Shown here one piece after another: positions 25,701 to 32,802 of a DNA stretch of 64,000 nucleotides. The position numbers and the translations under genes are program-made. Source of the stretch: Nocardioides sp. JS614 (GTDB lineage: Bacteria; Actinomycetota; Actinomycetes; Propionibacteriales; Nocardioidaceae); contig NC_008699.1 in assembly GCF_000015265.1 (NCBI RefSeq), positions 3,224,001-3,288,000 on the forward strand, given 5' to 3'. The notes beneath the pieces were generated by a model. It searched no databases. It was not told where the DNA came from and was given only the letters and a program-made list of their open reading frames with translations. Position 1 is the first letter of the stretch; the number at the start of each line of letters is the position of its first letter.

Positions 25701-26316
25701 TCTCGATGGAGATGCCGTGGTCCATCAGCTCGAGGAACACGTTCTCGCGACCGAAGATGTCCTGCAGCTCCCCGGCCTCGCGGACCGCCTCGTCCCACTG
25801 GCCCAGCCGGAGCCGGGTCTGGATGGCGCCGCTGGGGCAGCCGGTGCTGACGATGATGCCCTTGCTGTGCTGCTGGAGGATCTCCCTGTCCATCCGGGGC
25901 TTGTAGAAGTAGCCCTCGAGGCTGGACAGCGAGGAGAGCCGGAACAGGTTGTGCATGCCCTCGGTGTTCTCGGCCCACATCGTCATGTGGGTGTAGGCGC
26001 CGCCGCCGGCGACGTCGTCGCCGCCCTCCTCGGCCGCGTCGCCCTTGCCCCACCGCACCCGCCGGCGCTCGCCGCGGCCGGTGCCGGGGGTGATGTAGGC
26101 CTCGATGCCGATGATCGGCTTCACGCCGTGCTTGCGGGCCTTGGAGTAGAAGTCGAACGCACCGTGCAGGTTGCCGTGGTCGGTCATCGCGATCGCCGGC
26201 ATCTGCAGGTCGGCCACCCGGCTGAACAGTCCGTCGAGGAGCGAGGCCCCGTCGAGCATGGAGTACTCGGTGTGGACGTGGAGGTGGACGAAGGAGTCCT
26301 GGGTGCCGGTCGACAT
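22765..26316 (-). CDS. dnaE: DNA polymerase III alpha subunit
   Basis: Replicative polymerase catalytic subunit, 1183 residues. It starts with the PHP domain (FVHLHVHTEYSMLDG, AMTDHGNLHG), then the C-family polymerase core with MPDFDIDFDD, which holds catalytic aspartates, and VGPGRGSGAGSIAAYAL, then the OB-fold region (TISGLVTSVQRKITKRG). The PHP metal ligands appear intact, suggesting the proofreading activity seen in actinobacterial DnaE1 (family knowledge). ATG at 26314-26316 has AGGAG about 12 bases upstream. It is coupled to the downstream DUF2567-like gene. Confidence 0.98.
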   Translation of the reverse strand: MSTGTQDSFVHLHVHTEYSMLDGASLLDGLFSRVADLQMPAIAMTDHGNLHGAFDFYSKARKHGVKPIIGIEAYITPGTGRGERRRVRWGKGDAAEEGGDDVAGGGAYTHMTMWAENTEGMHNLFRLSSLSSLEGYFYKPRMDREILQQHSKGIIVSTGCPSGAIQTRLRLGQWDEAVREAGELQDIFGRENVFLELMDHGISIEKRVRDDLLRLGRQLGIPPLATNDSHYNNPDDADAHDALICVASGKRLSDTNRLKFDGGGYYIKSPAEMRQLWTQHDLVEACDNTLAIAERCEVEFVESTGGYMARADVPAGETEDSWFRKEVWRGIEARYPGDRLTQEVKDRVEMELAIISQKGYCGYYLVVADFIQWSKRNGIRVGPGRGSGAGSIAAYALSITDLCPLEHGLFFERFLNPERPSMPDFDIDFDDHRRGEVIKYVTEKYGADRVAQIATFGRLKAKAAIKDAARVLDFGFAISDRITKALPADVMGKGVALKDIFDPGHKRYGEGGEFRSLHDSDPDVRRIYDTAVGLEGQIRNWGVHAAGVIMSSEPLINVVPIMARPQDGAIITQFDYPMCESLGLVKMDFLGLSNLHILDDAVANIEANRGEQVVLEELPFDDRATYELMGRGDTLGVFQLDGGGMRALLRSMQPDQFADITAVSALYRPGPMGADSHNKYARRKNGREPIEPIHPALAEALEPVLGETYGLIVYQEQVMAIAQVLAGFTLGAADNLRRAMGKKKKEELDKQYAGFQSGMLERGFPQAAIDTLWAILLPFSDYAFNKSHSAAYGVITYWTAYLKANYPAEYMAALLTSAKDDKDKLAIYLNECRRMKIQVLPPDVNESAHNFTPVGNDIRFGLTAVRNVGSNVVDGIVAAREEKGRYEDFNDFLSKVPAQVCNKRVFESLILAGAFDDMKHKRRALHLKHEEAVDRYVGLKREDEGQDSLFGGSGSDDVVFDVSIALPDVDEWDKMTLLSREREMLGLYVSDHPLLGLEHVLANSSDCSIGQLMLDEDRPDGSSVTISGLVTSVQRKITKRGDAWAMVTVEDLDGAIDVLLFPSAYQLAGPHLVEDAILTVKGRLSRQKDQPEIHGQEVTVPDLSDGPSGPVVISLPSTRCTPPVVEQLKDVLGTHPGMTEVRLRLLTREETLVMRLDDRLRVTPSPALFADLKQLLGPGCLTG

Positions 26317-26367
26317 CGTCGCGGGCCACTCCTCGGAGCTTGTGATGTGCGGGCATGCAGGAATAGA

Positions 26368-26386
26368 GCCGCGATCACGTCGCGGC
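26368..26386 (-). terminator. Small hairpin between the GNAT-mutase gene and dnaE
   Basis: GCCGCGA and TCGCGGC pair around TCACG, 77 bp after the upstream stop and 52 bp before the dnaE ATG. May end the lspA-rluD-acetyltransferase transcript; no T-run. Confidence 0.4.
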
Positions 26387-26462
26387 GGCGTTCTTGGGGA
26401 AGGACGCCAGACTACGCGACCGCAGGCCTCGATGTTGGCACCCGCCGCCGACAGTCCGGGAT

Positions 26463-27176
26463 TCACCCCTCGGTGGCCGCGTCCATGCTCTCGGTGATGA
26501 TCGCGTGCACGATCCGCTCCAGCCGTGCGACGCCGAGCTCGGGCGCACGCCCGGCCATCGCCTCGGCGATCGCACGCTCACGGGCCGCGTCGCGGGACCG
26601 GTCCGTCTTGTGGGCCTGGACCGCCCGGGTGAGCGCGGTGCGGCGGGCCAGCAGGTCGCCGAGCTGCTCGTCGACCTCGTCGATCAGACCGCGATAGAAG
26701 CCGAGCGGGTCCGCGCCCGGCCAGGCCATCCGGATGTCGGGGGCCTTCTCCTCGTTGCCCGAGCCGTCGGTGCGCTCGAGCTCGACCAGGCCGTGTCGCG
26801 CGTAGAAGCGGCGGGCGCCGGTGTTGCTCTCGAACACCCACAGCGAGAAGCCGTCCGGGCGCAGCGACTTCACGAGATCGAGCAGCACCGAGCCGATGCC
26901 GCTGCCACGCAGCTCCGGGTCGATGAACAGGTGGTCCAGCCAGACCGGCGACATCAGCACATACCCGACGAGCCGCCCGTGCGGGAGCGTCGCGACCCAG
27001 GCCTCGTGGTCGTCCTTGGCCAGCTGGGCCGCCATCCAGTCCCGGTCCTCGGCGTTCGTGTGCGACGCCGGCGGCATCTGCGGGACGGCCGCGACCCGGG
27101 CGGCGGTGTAGAGGTCGGCGATCGCCTCGGCGTCCTCCGGCCCGGCCGGCCGGAGCAGCAGGTCGCTAGTGCGCAT
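26463..27176 (-). CDS. GNAT acetyltransferase fused to an AroQ-type chorismate mutase domain
   Basis: A 237-residue two-domain protein. Residues 1-155 are a GNAT domain (LLLRPAGPEDAEAIADLY, HLFIDPELRGSGIGSVLLD for acetyl-CoA binding, GARRFYARHGL). Residues 160-237 are helical and read FYRGLIDEVDEQLGDLLARR, VQAHK and RERAIAEAMAGRA, matching the IDxxDxxLxxLLxxR...K...R pattern of AroQ chorismate mutases. Mutase activity would connect to Phe/Tyr synthesis; whether it is active is unknown. The ATG overlaps the rluD stop by 11 bp, so it is in the lspA-rluD operon. Confidence 0.85.
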   Translation of the reverse strand: MRTSDLLLRPAGPEDAEAIADLYTAARVAAVPQMPPASHTNAEDRDWMAAQLAKDDHEAWVATLPHGRLVGYVLMSPVWLDHLFIDPELRGSGIGSVLLDLVKSLRPDGFSLWVFESNTGARRFYARHGLVELERTDGSGNEEKAPDIRMAWPGADPLGFYRGLIDEVDEQLGDLLARRTALTRAVQAHKTDRSRDAARERAIAEAMAGRAPELGVARLERIVHAIITESMDAATEG

Positions 27177-28104
27177 CGCGGATCACCTCGAGCGCGTGCG
27201 CGAGGTCCTCCGGGTACTCCGACTCGTACTCGACCTGCTTGCCGGTCTCGGGATGCTCGAAGCCGAGGCGTACGGCGTGCAGCCACTGCCGCTCCAACCC
27301 GACCCGGCGCGCCAGGCTGGGGTCGGCGCCGTACGTGGGGTCACCGACACACGGGTGCTTGAGCGCCGCCATGTGCACCCGGATCTGGTGGGTGCGGCCG
27401 GTCTCGAGGTGGATCTCCAACAGGCTGGCGAACCGGTGCGCCTCGAGCGTCTCGTAGTGCGTGACGCTGTGCCGCCCGTCGGCCATCACCGCGAACTTGT
27501 AGTCGGCCTTGGGGTGCCGCCCGATCGGAGCGTCGATGGTGCCCTCGAGCGGGTCCGGGTGGCCCTGCACCAGCGCGTGGTAGACCTTGTCGACGGTGCG
27601 GCGCCGGAACGCGTTCTTGAGCACCGAGTAGGCGTGCTCGGACTTGCAGATCACCATCACGCCCGAGGTTCCGACGTCCAAGCGCTGGACGATCCCCTGC
27701 CGTTCGGGGGCGCCGCTGGTGGAGATGCGGAAGCCGGCGCCGGCAAGGTGGCCGACCACGGTGGGGCCGGACCAGCCCGGCGAGGGGTGCACGGCGACGC
27801 CGACGGGCTTGTCGATCACCACGATGTCGTCGTCGTCGTGCAGGATCTTGATCCCCTCGACGACCTCGGGGACGACCGCGAGCGGGTCGGCCTCGACGGG
27901 GATGGTCACGGCCACGGTCGAGCCCGGCAGCACCCGGTCGCTCTTGCCGACCGGCGCTCCGTCGACGAGCACGTTCCCGGCGGCGATCAGCTCGGCGCCG
28001 CGGGTGCGCGAGAGGCCGAACATCCGCGCCAGGGCCGCGTCGACCCGCTCCCCCGCGAGGCCCTCGGGCACCGAGAGCACCCGATGGTCGGCGTCGCGGC
28101 TCAC
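27166..28104 (-). CDS. rluD: RluA/RluD-family pseudouridine synthase
   Basis: Makes pseudouridine in 23S rRNA. The 312-residue protein has an N-terminal S4 RNA-binding domain (ERVDAALARMFGLSRTRGAELI) and the RluA domain with the catalytic Asp in IVQRLDVGTSGVMV, then LETGRTHQIRVHMAALKHP. GTG start overlaps the lspA stop (GTGA), a pairing common in actinobacteria. Position specificity (1911/1915/1917) is inferred from the family. Confidence 0.93.
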   Translation of the reverse strand: MSRDADHRVLSVPEGLAGERVDAALARMFGLSRTRGAELIAAGNVLVDGAPVGKSDRVLPGSTVAVTIPVEADPLAVVPEVVEGIKILHDDDDIVVIDKPVGVAVHPSPGWSGPTVVGHLAGAGFRISTSGAPERQGIVQRLDVGTSGVMVICKSEHAYSVLKNAFRRRTVDKVYHALVQGHPDPLEGTIDAPIGRHPKADYKFAVMADGRHSVTHYETLEAHRFASLLEIHLETGRTHQIRVHMAALKHPCVGDPTYGADPSLARRVGLERQWLHAVRLGFEHPETGKQVEYESEYPEDLAHALEVIRDAH

Positions 28105-28697
28105 TCCGGCGCCTCCGGCCCCTCCGGCCGCGTGCTCTCGCGGGCCGTCCGGGTGCCGTCGAGCCGGACGCCGCGGTAGACCTGCACGAGGATGAGCACC
28201 GCTGCCACGTCGATGCAGATGTCCGCCACGTTGAACACCGGCCAGTGCGGCAGCATGAAGAAGTCGATGACGTGCCCGCGCAGCGGGCCGGGCGAGCGCA
28301 CCAGCCGGTCGGTGAGGTTGCCGGCGACCCCGGCGAGCAGCAGGCCCAGCGAGACCGCCCAGCCGACGGTCCCGATCCGGCGGGCGAGATAGAGCAGCAC
28401 CAGGACCGCGATGATCGCGACCACGCTGAGGACCTCGGTGTAGGCGGTACCGGTGCTGAAGGCCGCCCCGGGGTTGCGCACCAGGTGGAGCTGGAACAGG
28501 TCACCGACGAGCTGGACGTCGGGGCGCCCGCTCAGCCGGTCGACGGCGAGGATCTTCGAGCCGACGTCGACGGCGTACGCCGTGAGCGCGACCGCGGCGT
28601 AGACGGCCAGCAGGCGGTGCCGTCGCGGTCGGGTCGGTCGGGGCCGGGCCGGATCAGACTGGTCGCCGGTCAGCGACGTTCCTCGCGCTGCTTGCAT
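28101..28697 (-). CDS. lspA: Lipoprotein signal peptidase LspA
   Basis: Aspartic protease of the membrane that removes lipoprotein signal peptides after Lgt. Four helices and all family motifs are present: KILAVDRL, LVRNPGAAFS, VAGNLTDRL and VFNVADICI, the last two holding the catalytic aspartates. The start is uncertain: ATG at 28695-28697 gives 198 residues but lies inside the DksA-like gene and lacks a ribosome binding site; no ATG or GTG exists between it and the first helix, and a CTG at the DksA stop with AGGAA upstream is a possible alternative. Confidence 0.9.
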   Translation of the reverse strand: MQAARGTSLTGDQSDPARPRPTRPRRHRLLAVYAAVALTAYAVDVGSKILAVDRLSGRPDVQLVGDLFQLHLVRNPGAAFSTGTAYTEVLSVVAIIAVLVLLYLARRIGTVGWAVSLGLLLAGVAGNLTDRLVRSPGPLRGHVIDFFMLPHWPVFNVADICIDVAAVLILVQVYRGVRLDGTRTARESTRPEGPEAPE

Positions 28698-29521
28698 GTC
28701 ATGCACAGTGTGGCACGCGGGAACGCCATGAGCCGCATCTTGCCGATCGGGTTGCCGCAGGACTCGCACACGCCGTACGTGCCGTCGTCGATGCGCGCCA
28801 GGGCCCGCTCGATCTGGGCCAGCTTGTCCCGCTCGCTGTTGAGGACGGTCAGCTCGTGGTCGCGCTCGAAGCTGGTCGCCCCGAGGTCCGCCTGGTCCTG
28901 ACCGGCTCCGTCACCGGAGTCGCGCATCAGGCCGTCGAGCTCGGCTTCCTGGGCCTCGATGATCCGCTGGCTGTGCTCGCGCTGTTCGTGCAGCTCGTCG
29001 AGCACCTCCTTGAGCTCGGCCTTGGTCCAGGCGGCCTCGCCCTCCTTGACCACGAGTGCGCTGGGCGACACCTTCTTCGCCGGTGCCGCCTTCTTGGCGG
29101 GTGCCGCCTTCTTGGCGGGCGTCGCCTTCTTGGCGGGTGCCGCTTTCTTGGCGGGTGCCGCCTTCTTGGCGGGTGCCGCCTTCTTGGCGGGTGCCGCCTT
29201 CTTCGCGGGTGCCGCCTTCTTCGCGGGTGCCGCCTTCTTCGCGGGTGCCGCCTTCTTCGCGGGCGCGGCCTTCTTCGCGGGTGCCGCCTTCTTCGCGGGC
29301 GCGGCCTTCTTCGCGGGTGCCGCCTTCTTCGCGGGCGCGGCCTTCTTCGCGGGCGCCGCCTTCTTGGCGGGCGCCGCCTTCGCCGCCGTGCCGTTCTTCT
29401 TCGCCGTCGTGGCTCCCGGAGTCGACTCGGTCGCAGCCTTCTTCGCCGGCCGGCGCGGCATCACCTTGCGGGCGGCAGAGGCCGCGTGTCCGGCGAGCGA
29501 CTTCCTCGTGGTGCGAGCCAT
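28670..29521 (-). CDS. DksA/TraR-type zinc finger protein with (AAPAKK)n tail
   Basis: A 283-residue protein in two parts. Residues 1-150 are basic and dominated by AAPAKK repeats, like histone H1 or actinobacterial HU tails. Residues 155-283 are a DksA/TraR domain: a coiled-coil segment (LKEVLDELHEQREHSQRI), then the four-Cys zinc finger YGVCESCGNPIGK with LCMTCKQREERR. It may bind DNA or RNA polymerase; the role is unproven. ATG at 29519-29521 has GAGGAGG six bases upstream. It precedes lspA and overlaps it. Confidence 0.88.
   Translation of the reverse strand: MARTTRKSLAGHAASAARKVMPRRPAKKAATESTPGATTAKKNGTAAKAAPAKKAAPAKKAAPAKKAAPAKKAAPAKKAAPAKKAAPAKKAAPAKKAAPAKKAAPAKKAAPAKKAAPAKKAAPAKKAAPAKKATPAKKAAPAKKAAPAKKVSPSALVVKEGEAAWTKAELKEVLDELHEQREHSQRIIEAQEAELDGLMRDSGDGAGQDQADLGATSFERDHELTVLNSERDKLAQIERALARIDDGTYGVCESCGNPIGKMRLMAFPRATLCMTCKQREERR
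29071..29376 (-). repeat. 17-unit tandem 18-bp coding repeat
   Basis: Seventeen consecutive 18-bp units, each encoding AAPAKK or a one-residue variant (one ATPAKK). Units differ mainly at two synonymous sites, and neighbouring units share variants, a sign of repeat expansion by slippage or recombination. Confidence 0.95.
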
Positions 29522-29635
29522 GGTCGGGCCTCCTCGGGCCTCGGCGGCTGTGGGGTCGGACCCACAGGTGTGCGTGGAGGGTAGCCGGTGATCCCCAACG
29601 CCTCCAATGCGGCACACCGCGATGCCCCGGGAACG

Positions 29636-29672
29636 CCACTGCGGCCGGCCCCCAGGGGGCCGGCCGCAGTGG
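29636..29672 (-). terminator. Hairpin terminator after divIVA
   Basis: A perfect 18-bp palindromic stem (29636-29653 with 29655-29672) around a single base, 25 bp after the divIVA stop. The innermost pairs must open to form the loop. No T-run. Confidence 0.75.
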
Positions 29673-29696
29673 TACGACGGTGTCGCGGAGCGTGGC

Positions 29697-30440
29697 TCAG
29701 GTCTCGTCCTCACCGAGGATGGAGCGCAGCCGCTTGGGCGCGGGGGCCTCGTCGCCCGAGGACATCGGGGCCTCGGTGCCACCGCTGAGCGCCTCGAGCT
29801 GCTGGGTGAAGTAGCTCTTGAGGCGGGACCGGTACTCGCGCTCGAAGGAGCGGAGGTTCTCGACCTCGCCGTTGAGCTTGTCGCGCTCCTTCTCCAGGTC
29901 GCCGAACATCTGACGGCGACGCTCGGCGGTCTCGGAGTCGAGCATCTGGGCGCGGGTGCGCGCGTCGGACTCCATCCGGTCGGACTTGGTCTTCGCCTCG
30001 GACTCCAGGCGCTCCGCCTTGGTGCGGGCCTCGCCGACGATCTTGTCGGCCTCGTTCTTCGCGTCCTCGACGAGCTCGTCGGCGTTGCGGGTGGCGATCT
30101 CGAGCAGGCGGGCCGCGGCGTTGGACGCCTCGGGGACGGTCTCGACCCGGATCGTCTCGACCGGGCTCGCGGCGACCACGGGGGTGGGCGCGGCGACCGG
30201 CTCGGGCTCGGGCTCGGGCGCCCGCTCCTCGACGCGCGGCTGGGGCGCGGTCTCGGTGGCGCCTCCGGAGCCCTGCGCCGTGGCCAGCTTCGACCGGAGG
30301 TCGTCGTTCTCCTTCGTGAGCCGCGCCAGCTCGGCCTCCACCTCGTCGAGGAACTGGTCGACCTCACCCATGTCGTAGCCCTCACGGAGCCGGACGGGAG
30401 TAAAGCGCTTGTTGCTCACGTCCTCAGGCGTCAGCGGCAT
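29697..30440 (-). CDS. divIVA: DivIVA/Wag31 polar growth protein
   Basis: Coiled-coil protein that marks poles and septa and recruits wall synthesis in actinobacteria. The 247 residues start MPLTPEDVSNKRFTPVRLRE followed by GYDMGEVDQFLDEVEAELARL, the lipid-binding DivIVA domain; then a Pro/Glu linker (75-110) and a long coiled coil (115-220). ATG at 30438-30440 is chosen from the conserved MPLTP start; an ATG 12 bases upstream is also possible and neither has an ideally spaced ribosome binding site. Confidence 0.95.
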   Translation of the reverse strand: MPLTPEDVSNKRFTPVRLREGYDMGEVDQFLDEVEAELARLTKENDDLRSKLATAQGSGGATETAPQPRVEERAPEPEPEPVAAPTPVVAASPVETIRVETVPEASNAAARLLEIATRNADELVEDAKNEADKIVGEARTKAERLESEAKTKSDRMESDARTRAQMLDSETAERRRQMFGDLEKERDKLNGEVENLRSFEREYRSRLKSYFTQQLEALSGGTEAPMSSGDEAPAPKRLRSILGEDET

Positions 30441-30549
30441 GACCTCACCCATTCATTGATCGTCAAAGAAACTGTCCGTCGAACAATAGCGCCTGCTCCC
30501 GGGCCCGGCGCACTGCCCGGGACCACTTCCGCGCGGCGTACCGGGTCCA

Positions 30550-30840
30550 TCAGAGCATGATCTCCCGGTTGATCTGGAGGAGCACGTAGGCAGTGATCAT
30601 CACGATCAGGAAGCTCAGGTCGAGCGAGATGCTCCCGATCCGCAGCGGCGGGATCACCCGGCGCAACGCCTTGATCGGCGGGTCGGTGGTGGAGTAGACG
30701 GCCTCCAGGACCAGCAGCATCGGACCCCGCGGCACCCAGGACCGGGCGAAGATCTGCACCCAGTCCACGACGAACCGGATCCAGAGCAGGGCGATGAAGA
30801 CCCAGAGGACGATCTCGATGATCGACCCGACCACGTGCAC
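30550..30840 (-). CDS. yggT: YggT-family membrane protein
   Basis: A 96-residue protein with two YggT-type hydrophobic helices (about 5-28 and 70-92) and the conserved linker LVLEAVYSTTDPPIKALRRVIPP. It is usually found between sepF and divIVA in Gram-positives and helps envelope or division functions in ways that are not defined. GTG start, nine bases after the sepF stop. Confidence 0.92.
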   Translation of the reverse strand: MHVVGSIIEIVLWVFIALLWIRFVVDWVQIFARSWVPRGPMLLVLEAVYSTTDPPIKALRRVIPPLRIGSISLDLSFLIVMITAYVLLQINREIML

Positions 30841-30849
30841 GTGCTGCCC

Positions 30850-31347
30850 TCAGCTCTGGTTGAAGAATCCGCCCTCAGCGATGCGCTGCTTGTCCTCGGC
30901 AGCCACCGAGACGTTCGGCGGTGAGAGCAGGAAGACCTTGTTCGTGATGCGCTCGATGGTGCCACGGGTCGCAAACACCAGGCCAGCCGCGAAGTCGACG
31001 AGGCGCTTGGCGTCGGCATCGTCCATCTCGGAGAGGTTCATGATCACCGGCGTGCCGTCGCGGAAGTTCTCCCCGACGGTGCGCGCCTCGTTGTAGGTGC
31101 TCGGGTGCAGGGTCGTGATGCGGGACAGCTCGGCCACCACTCCGGTCGGGCCGGACGCCGGACGACGGCGCTCGGACAGGTCGGACACGGGCGCCGGACG
31201 GCTCTCCCGCTTCGACGAGCGCGTGGCGACCGGAGCGGTCTCCTGGGTCTCGTAGTCCCCGGCGTAGTCGCCGTACTCGTCGTCGTACCGGCCGGTGTCC
31301 TCGAGCAGGCCGAGGTACTCGCCGATCCTGCGCATCGCGCCGCTCAT
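30850..31347 (-). CDS. sepF: Cell division protein SepF
   Basis: FtsZ membrane anchor of actinobacteria. The 165-residue protein has an N-terminal amphipathic helix (MRRIGEYLGLLED) for membrane binding, a variable acidic linker, and the globular SepF domain (TTLHPSTYNEARTVGENFRDGTPVIMNLSEMDDADAKRLVDF split by short loops). It binds the C-terminal peptide of FtsZ, whose gene is 1.5 kb upstream. Confidence 0.95.
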   Translation of the reverse strand: MSGAMRRIGEYLGLLEDTGRYDDEYGDYAGDYETQETAPVATRSSKRESRPAPVSDLSERRRPASGPTGVVAELSRITTLHPSTYNEARTVGENFRDGTPVIMNLSEMDDADAKRLVDFAAGLVFATRGTIERITNKVFLLSPPNVSVAAEDKQRIAEGGFFNQS

Positions 31348-31405
31348 GACTGTTCGCCTCCGGAACTCCGCGCCCCGGCGGGACGCATTCTTGGTGTTGT
31401 GGACA

Positions 31406-32110
31406 CTACTTGAACCGCGGTCTCGATCCGAGGACCGCGGAGCCGATCCGCACGTGTGTCGCGCCGACGCGCACGGCGTCCTCGAGGTCCGCGCTCATGC
31501 CGGCCGAGAGCCAGGTCGCGTCGGGCCGCTCGAGCAGGAAGTCGCGGCGGAGGTCGGCCAGTCGGGCGAACGCCGCGGCCGGGTCCTCCCCGAGGGGCGC
31601 GACGGCCATCAGGCCTCGCAGCCGCAGCCCCGCGGCCTGCTCGACCGCGCCCGCCAGCGCGGGCAGGTCGGCCGGGTCCGCGCCGGAGCGGCCCTCGGCG
31701 CCGGGGGGGTCGAGGCTGACCTGGAGCAGCACCTCGACCGGCACGTCGCGCCGTTGCGCGCCGCGGCCGAGCGGGCCGACGAGCTTGAGCCGGTCCACCG
31801 ACTCGACGACGTCGGCGTACTCGGCGACTGCGGCGGCCTTGTTGCTCTGCAGGCCGCCGATGAAGTGCCAACGCAGGCCGAGGTCGGCGCACTCGGCGGC
31901 CTTCGACTCGGCCTCCTGGTGGCGGTTCTCGCCGACGTCGGTGACACCCAGCTCGGCGAGCAGCCGCACGTCGGAGGCGGGGAAGAACTTGGTGACGACC
32001 ACGAGCCGGACGTCGGCGGGGTCGCGACCCGCGTCGGCGCAGGCCGCGGCGATCCGGTCGCGGACGGTCTCGAGGTTGGCGGCGAGCTGGTCGCGGCGCT
32101 CGTTGCTCAT
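31406..32110 (-). CDS. yggS: YggS/PROSC-family PLP homeostasis protein
   Basis: A 234-residue PLP-binding barrel without enzyme activity that buffers pyridoxal phosphate. The PLP lysine is in LVVVTKFFPASD; GENRHQEAESKA, WHFIGGLQSNK and LSAGMSADLEDAVRVGATHVRIGSAV complete the family signature. ATG overlaps the pgeF stop (ATGA); the gene sits in its usual place between ftsZ-pgeF and sepF. Confidence 0.95.
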   Translation of the reverse strand: MSNERRDQLAANLETVRDRIAAACADAGRDPADVRLVVVTKFFPASDVRLLAELGVTDVGENRHQEAESKAAECADLGLRWHFIGGLQSNKAAAVAEYADVVESVDRLKLVGPLGRGAQRRDVPVEVLLQVSLDPPGAEGRSGADPADLPALAGAVEQAAGLRLRGLMAVAPLGEDPAAAFARLADLRRDFLLERPDATWLSAGMSADLEDAVRVGATHVRIGSAVLGSRPRFK

Positions 32111-32802
32111 GCCGCCCTCCAGACCACGCCGGCCAGCCGGCCCGCGGCTGCCCCGTCGCGGCGGTGGGAGTGCAGGGCGGGGAGCTCGCGGGTGCAGCCG
32201 CCCACCTCGACGACCGAGCATCCGGCCGCGTCCAGCTGGTCCCGGACGCCGGCGCCGAGGTCGAGCGCGGGCGTGCCCCAGCTCGTGGTGGCGCGGGTCG
32301 CCGGGACGGCGGCCGCGACCTCCTCGCGCAGCTCCTCGGGGACCTCGTAGCAGGCACCGCAGATGTGCGGGCCCACCCAGGCCCGCACCTGGCCGGCGCC
32401 CAGTGCCCGGAGCCGCTCCAGCGCGGCCGTGACGACCCCGCGGCGTACGCCCTCCCGTCCCGCGTGCACGGCACCGATCAGACCGGTGTCGGCCGCCAGC
32501 AGCACCGGCACGCAGTCGGCGGCCCGGGTCAGCAGCGCCCGCCCCGGCTCGGCCGTGAGCAGCGCGTCGACCTGCGGGTCCCAGGTCGGCGAGCGCCAGT
32601 CCTCGACCAGCAGCACCTCGGCACCGTGCACCTGGTGCATGAGGTACGGCGTCGCCCCGGTCGCGGCGGCCACCTCGGCGAGCCCGGCCTCGCGCACGGC
32701 AGGCGCCGCGCGGTCGCCGAGGTCGAGGCGCCGCTCGGTGAACCCGACCGACACCGTCCCCACCGGCCCCCAGGACACGGTGTCGCGGTAGAGGAAGGTC
32801 AC
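32107..32802 (-). CDS. pgeF: Peptidoglycan editing factor PgeF (laccase-domain family)
   Basis: A 231-residue protein of the YfiH/PgeF family, shown in E. coli to remove wrongly incorporated L-Ser from muropeptide precursors (purine nucleosidase-type activity is reported for relatives). Motifs: MHQVHGAEV, RAADCVPVLL, GAVHAGREGVRRGVV and GPHICGACYEVP, containing the His and Cys metal ligands. GTG start overlaps the ftsZ stop (GTGA). Confidence 0.93.
   Translation of the reverse strand: MTFLYRDTVSWGPVGTVSVGFTERRLDLGDRAAPAVREAGLAEVAAATGATPYLMHQVHGAEVLLVEDWRSPTWDPQVDALLTAEPGRALLTRAADCVPVLLAADTGLIGAVHAGREGVRRGVVTAALERLRALGAGQVRAWVGPHICGACYEVPEELREEVAAAVPATRATTSWGTPALDLGAGVRDQLDAAGCSVVEVGGCTRELPALHSHRRDGAAAGRLAGVVWRAA

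Noticed and set aside
28911..29639. Alternative frames across the 18-bp repeats (Glu/Gly-rich or Arg/Pro-rich proteins)
   Set aside because: A repeat whose unit is a multiple of three keeps all frames open; only the AAPAKK frame leads into a known domain.
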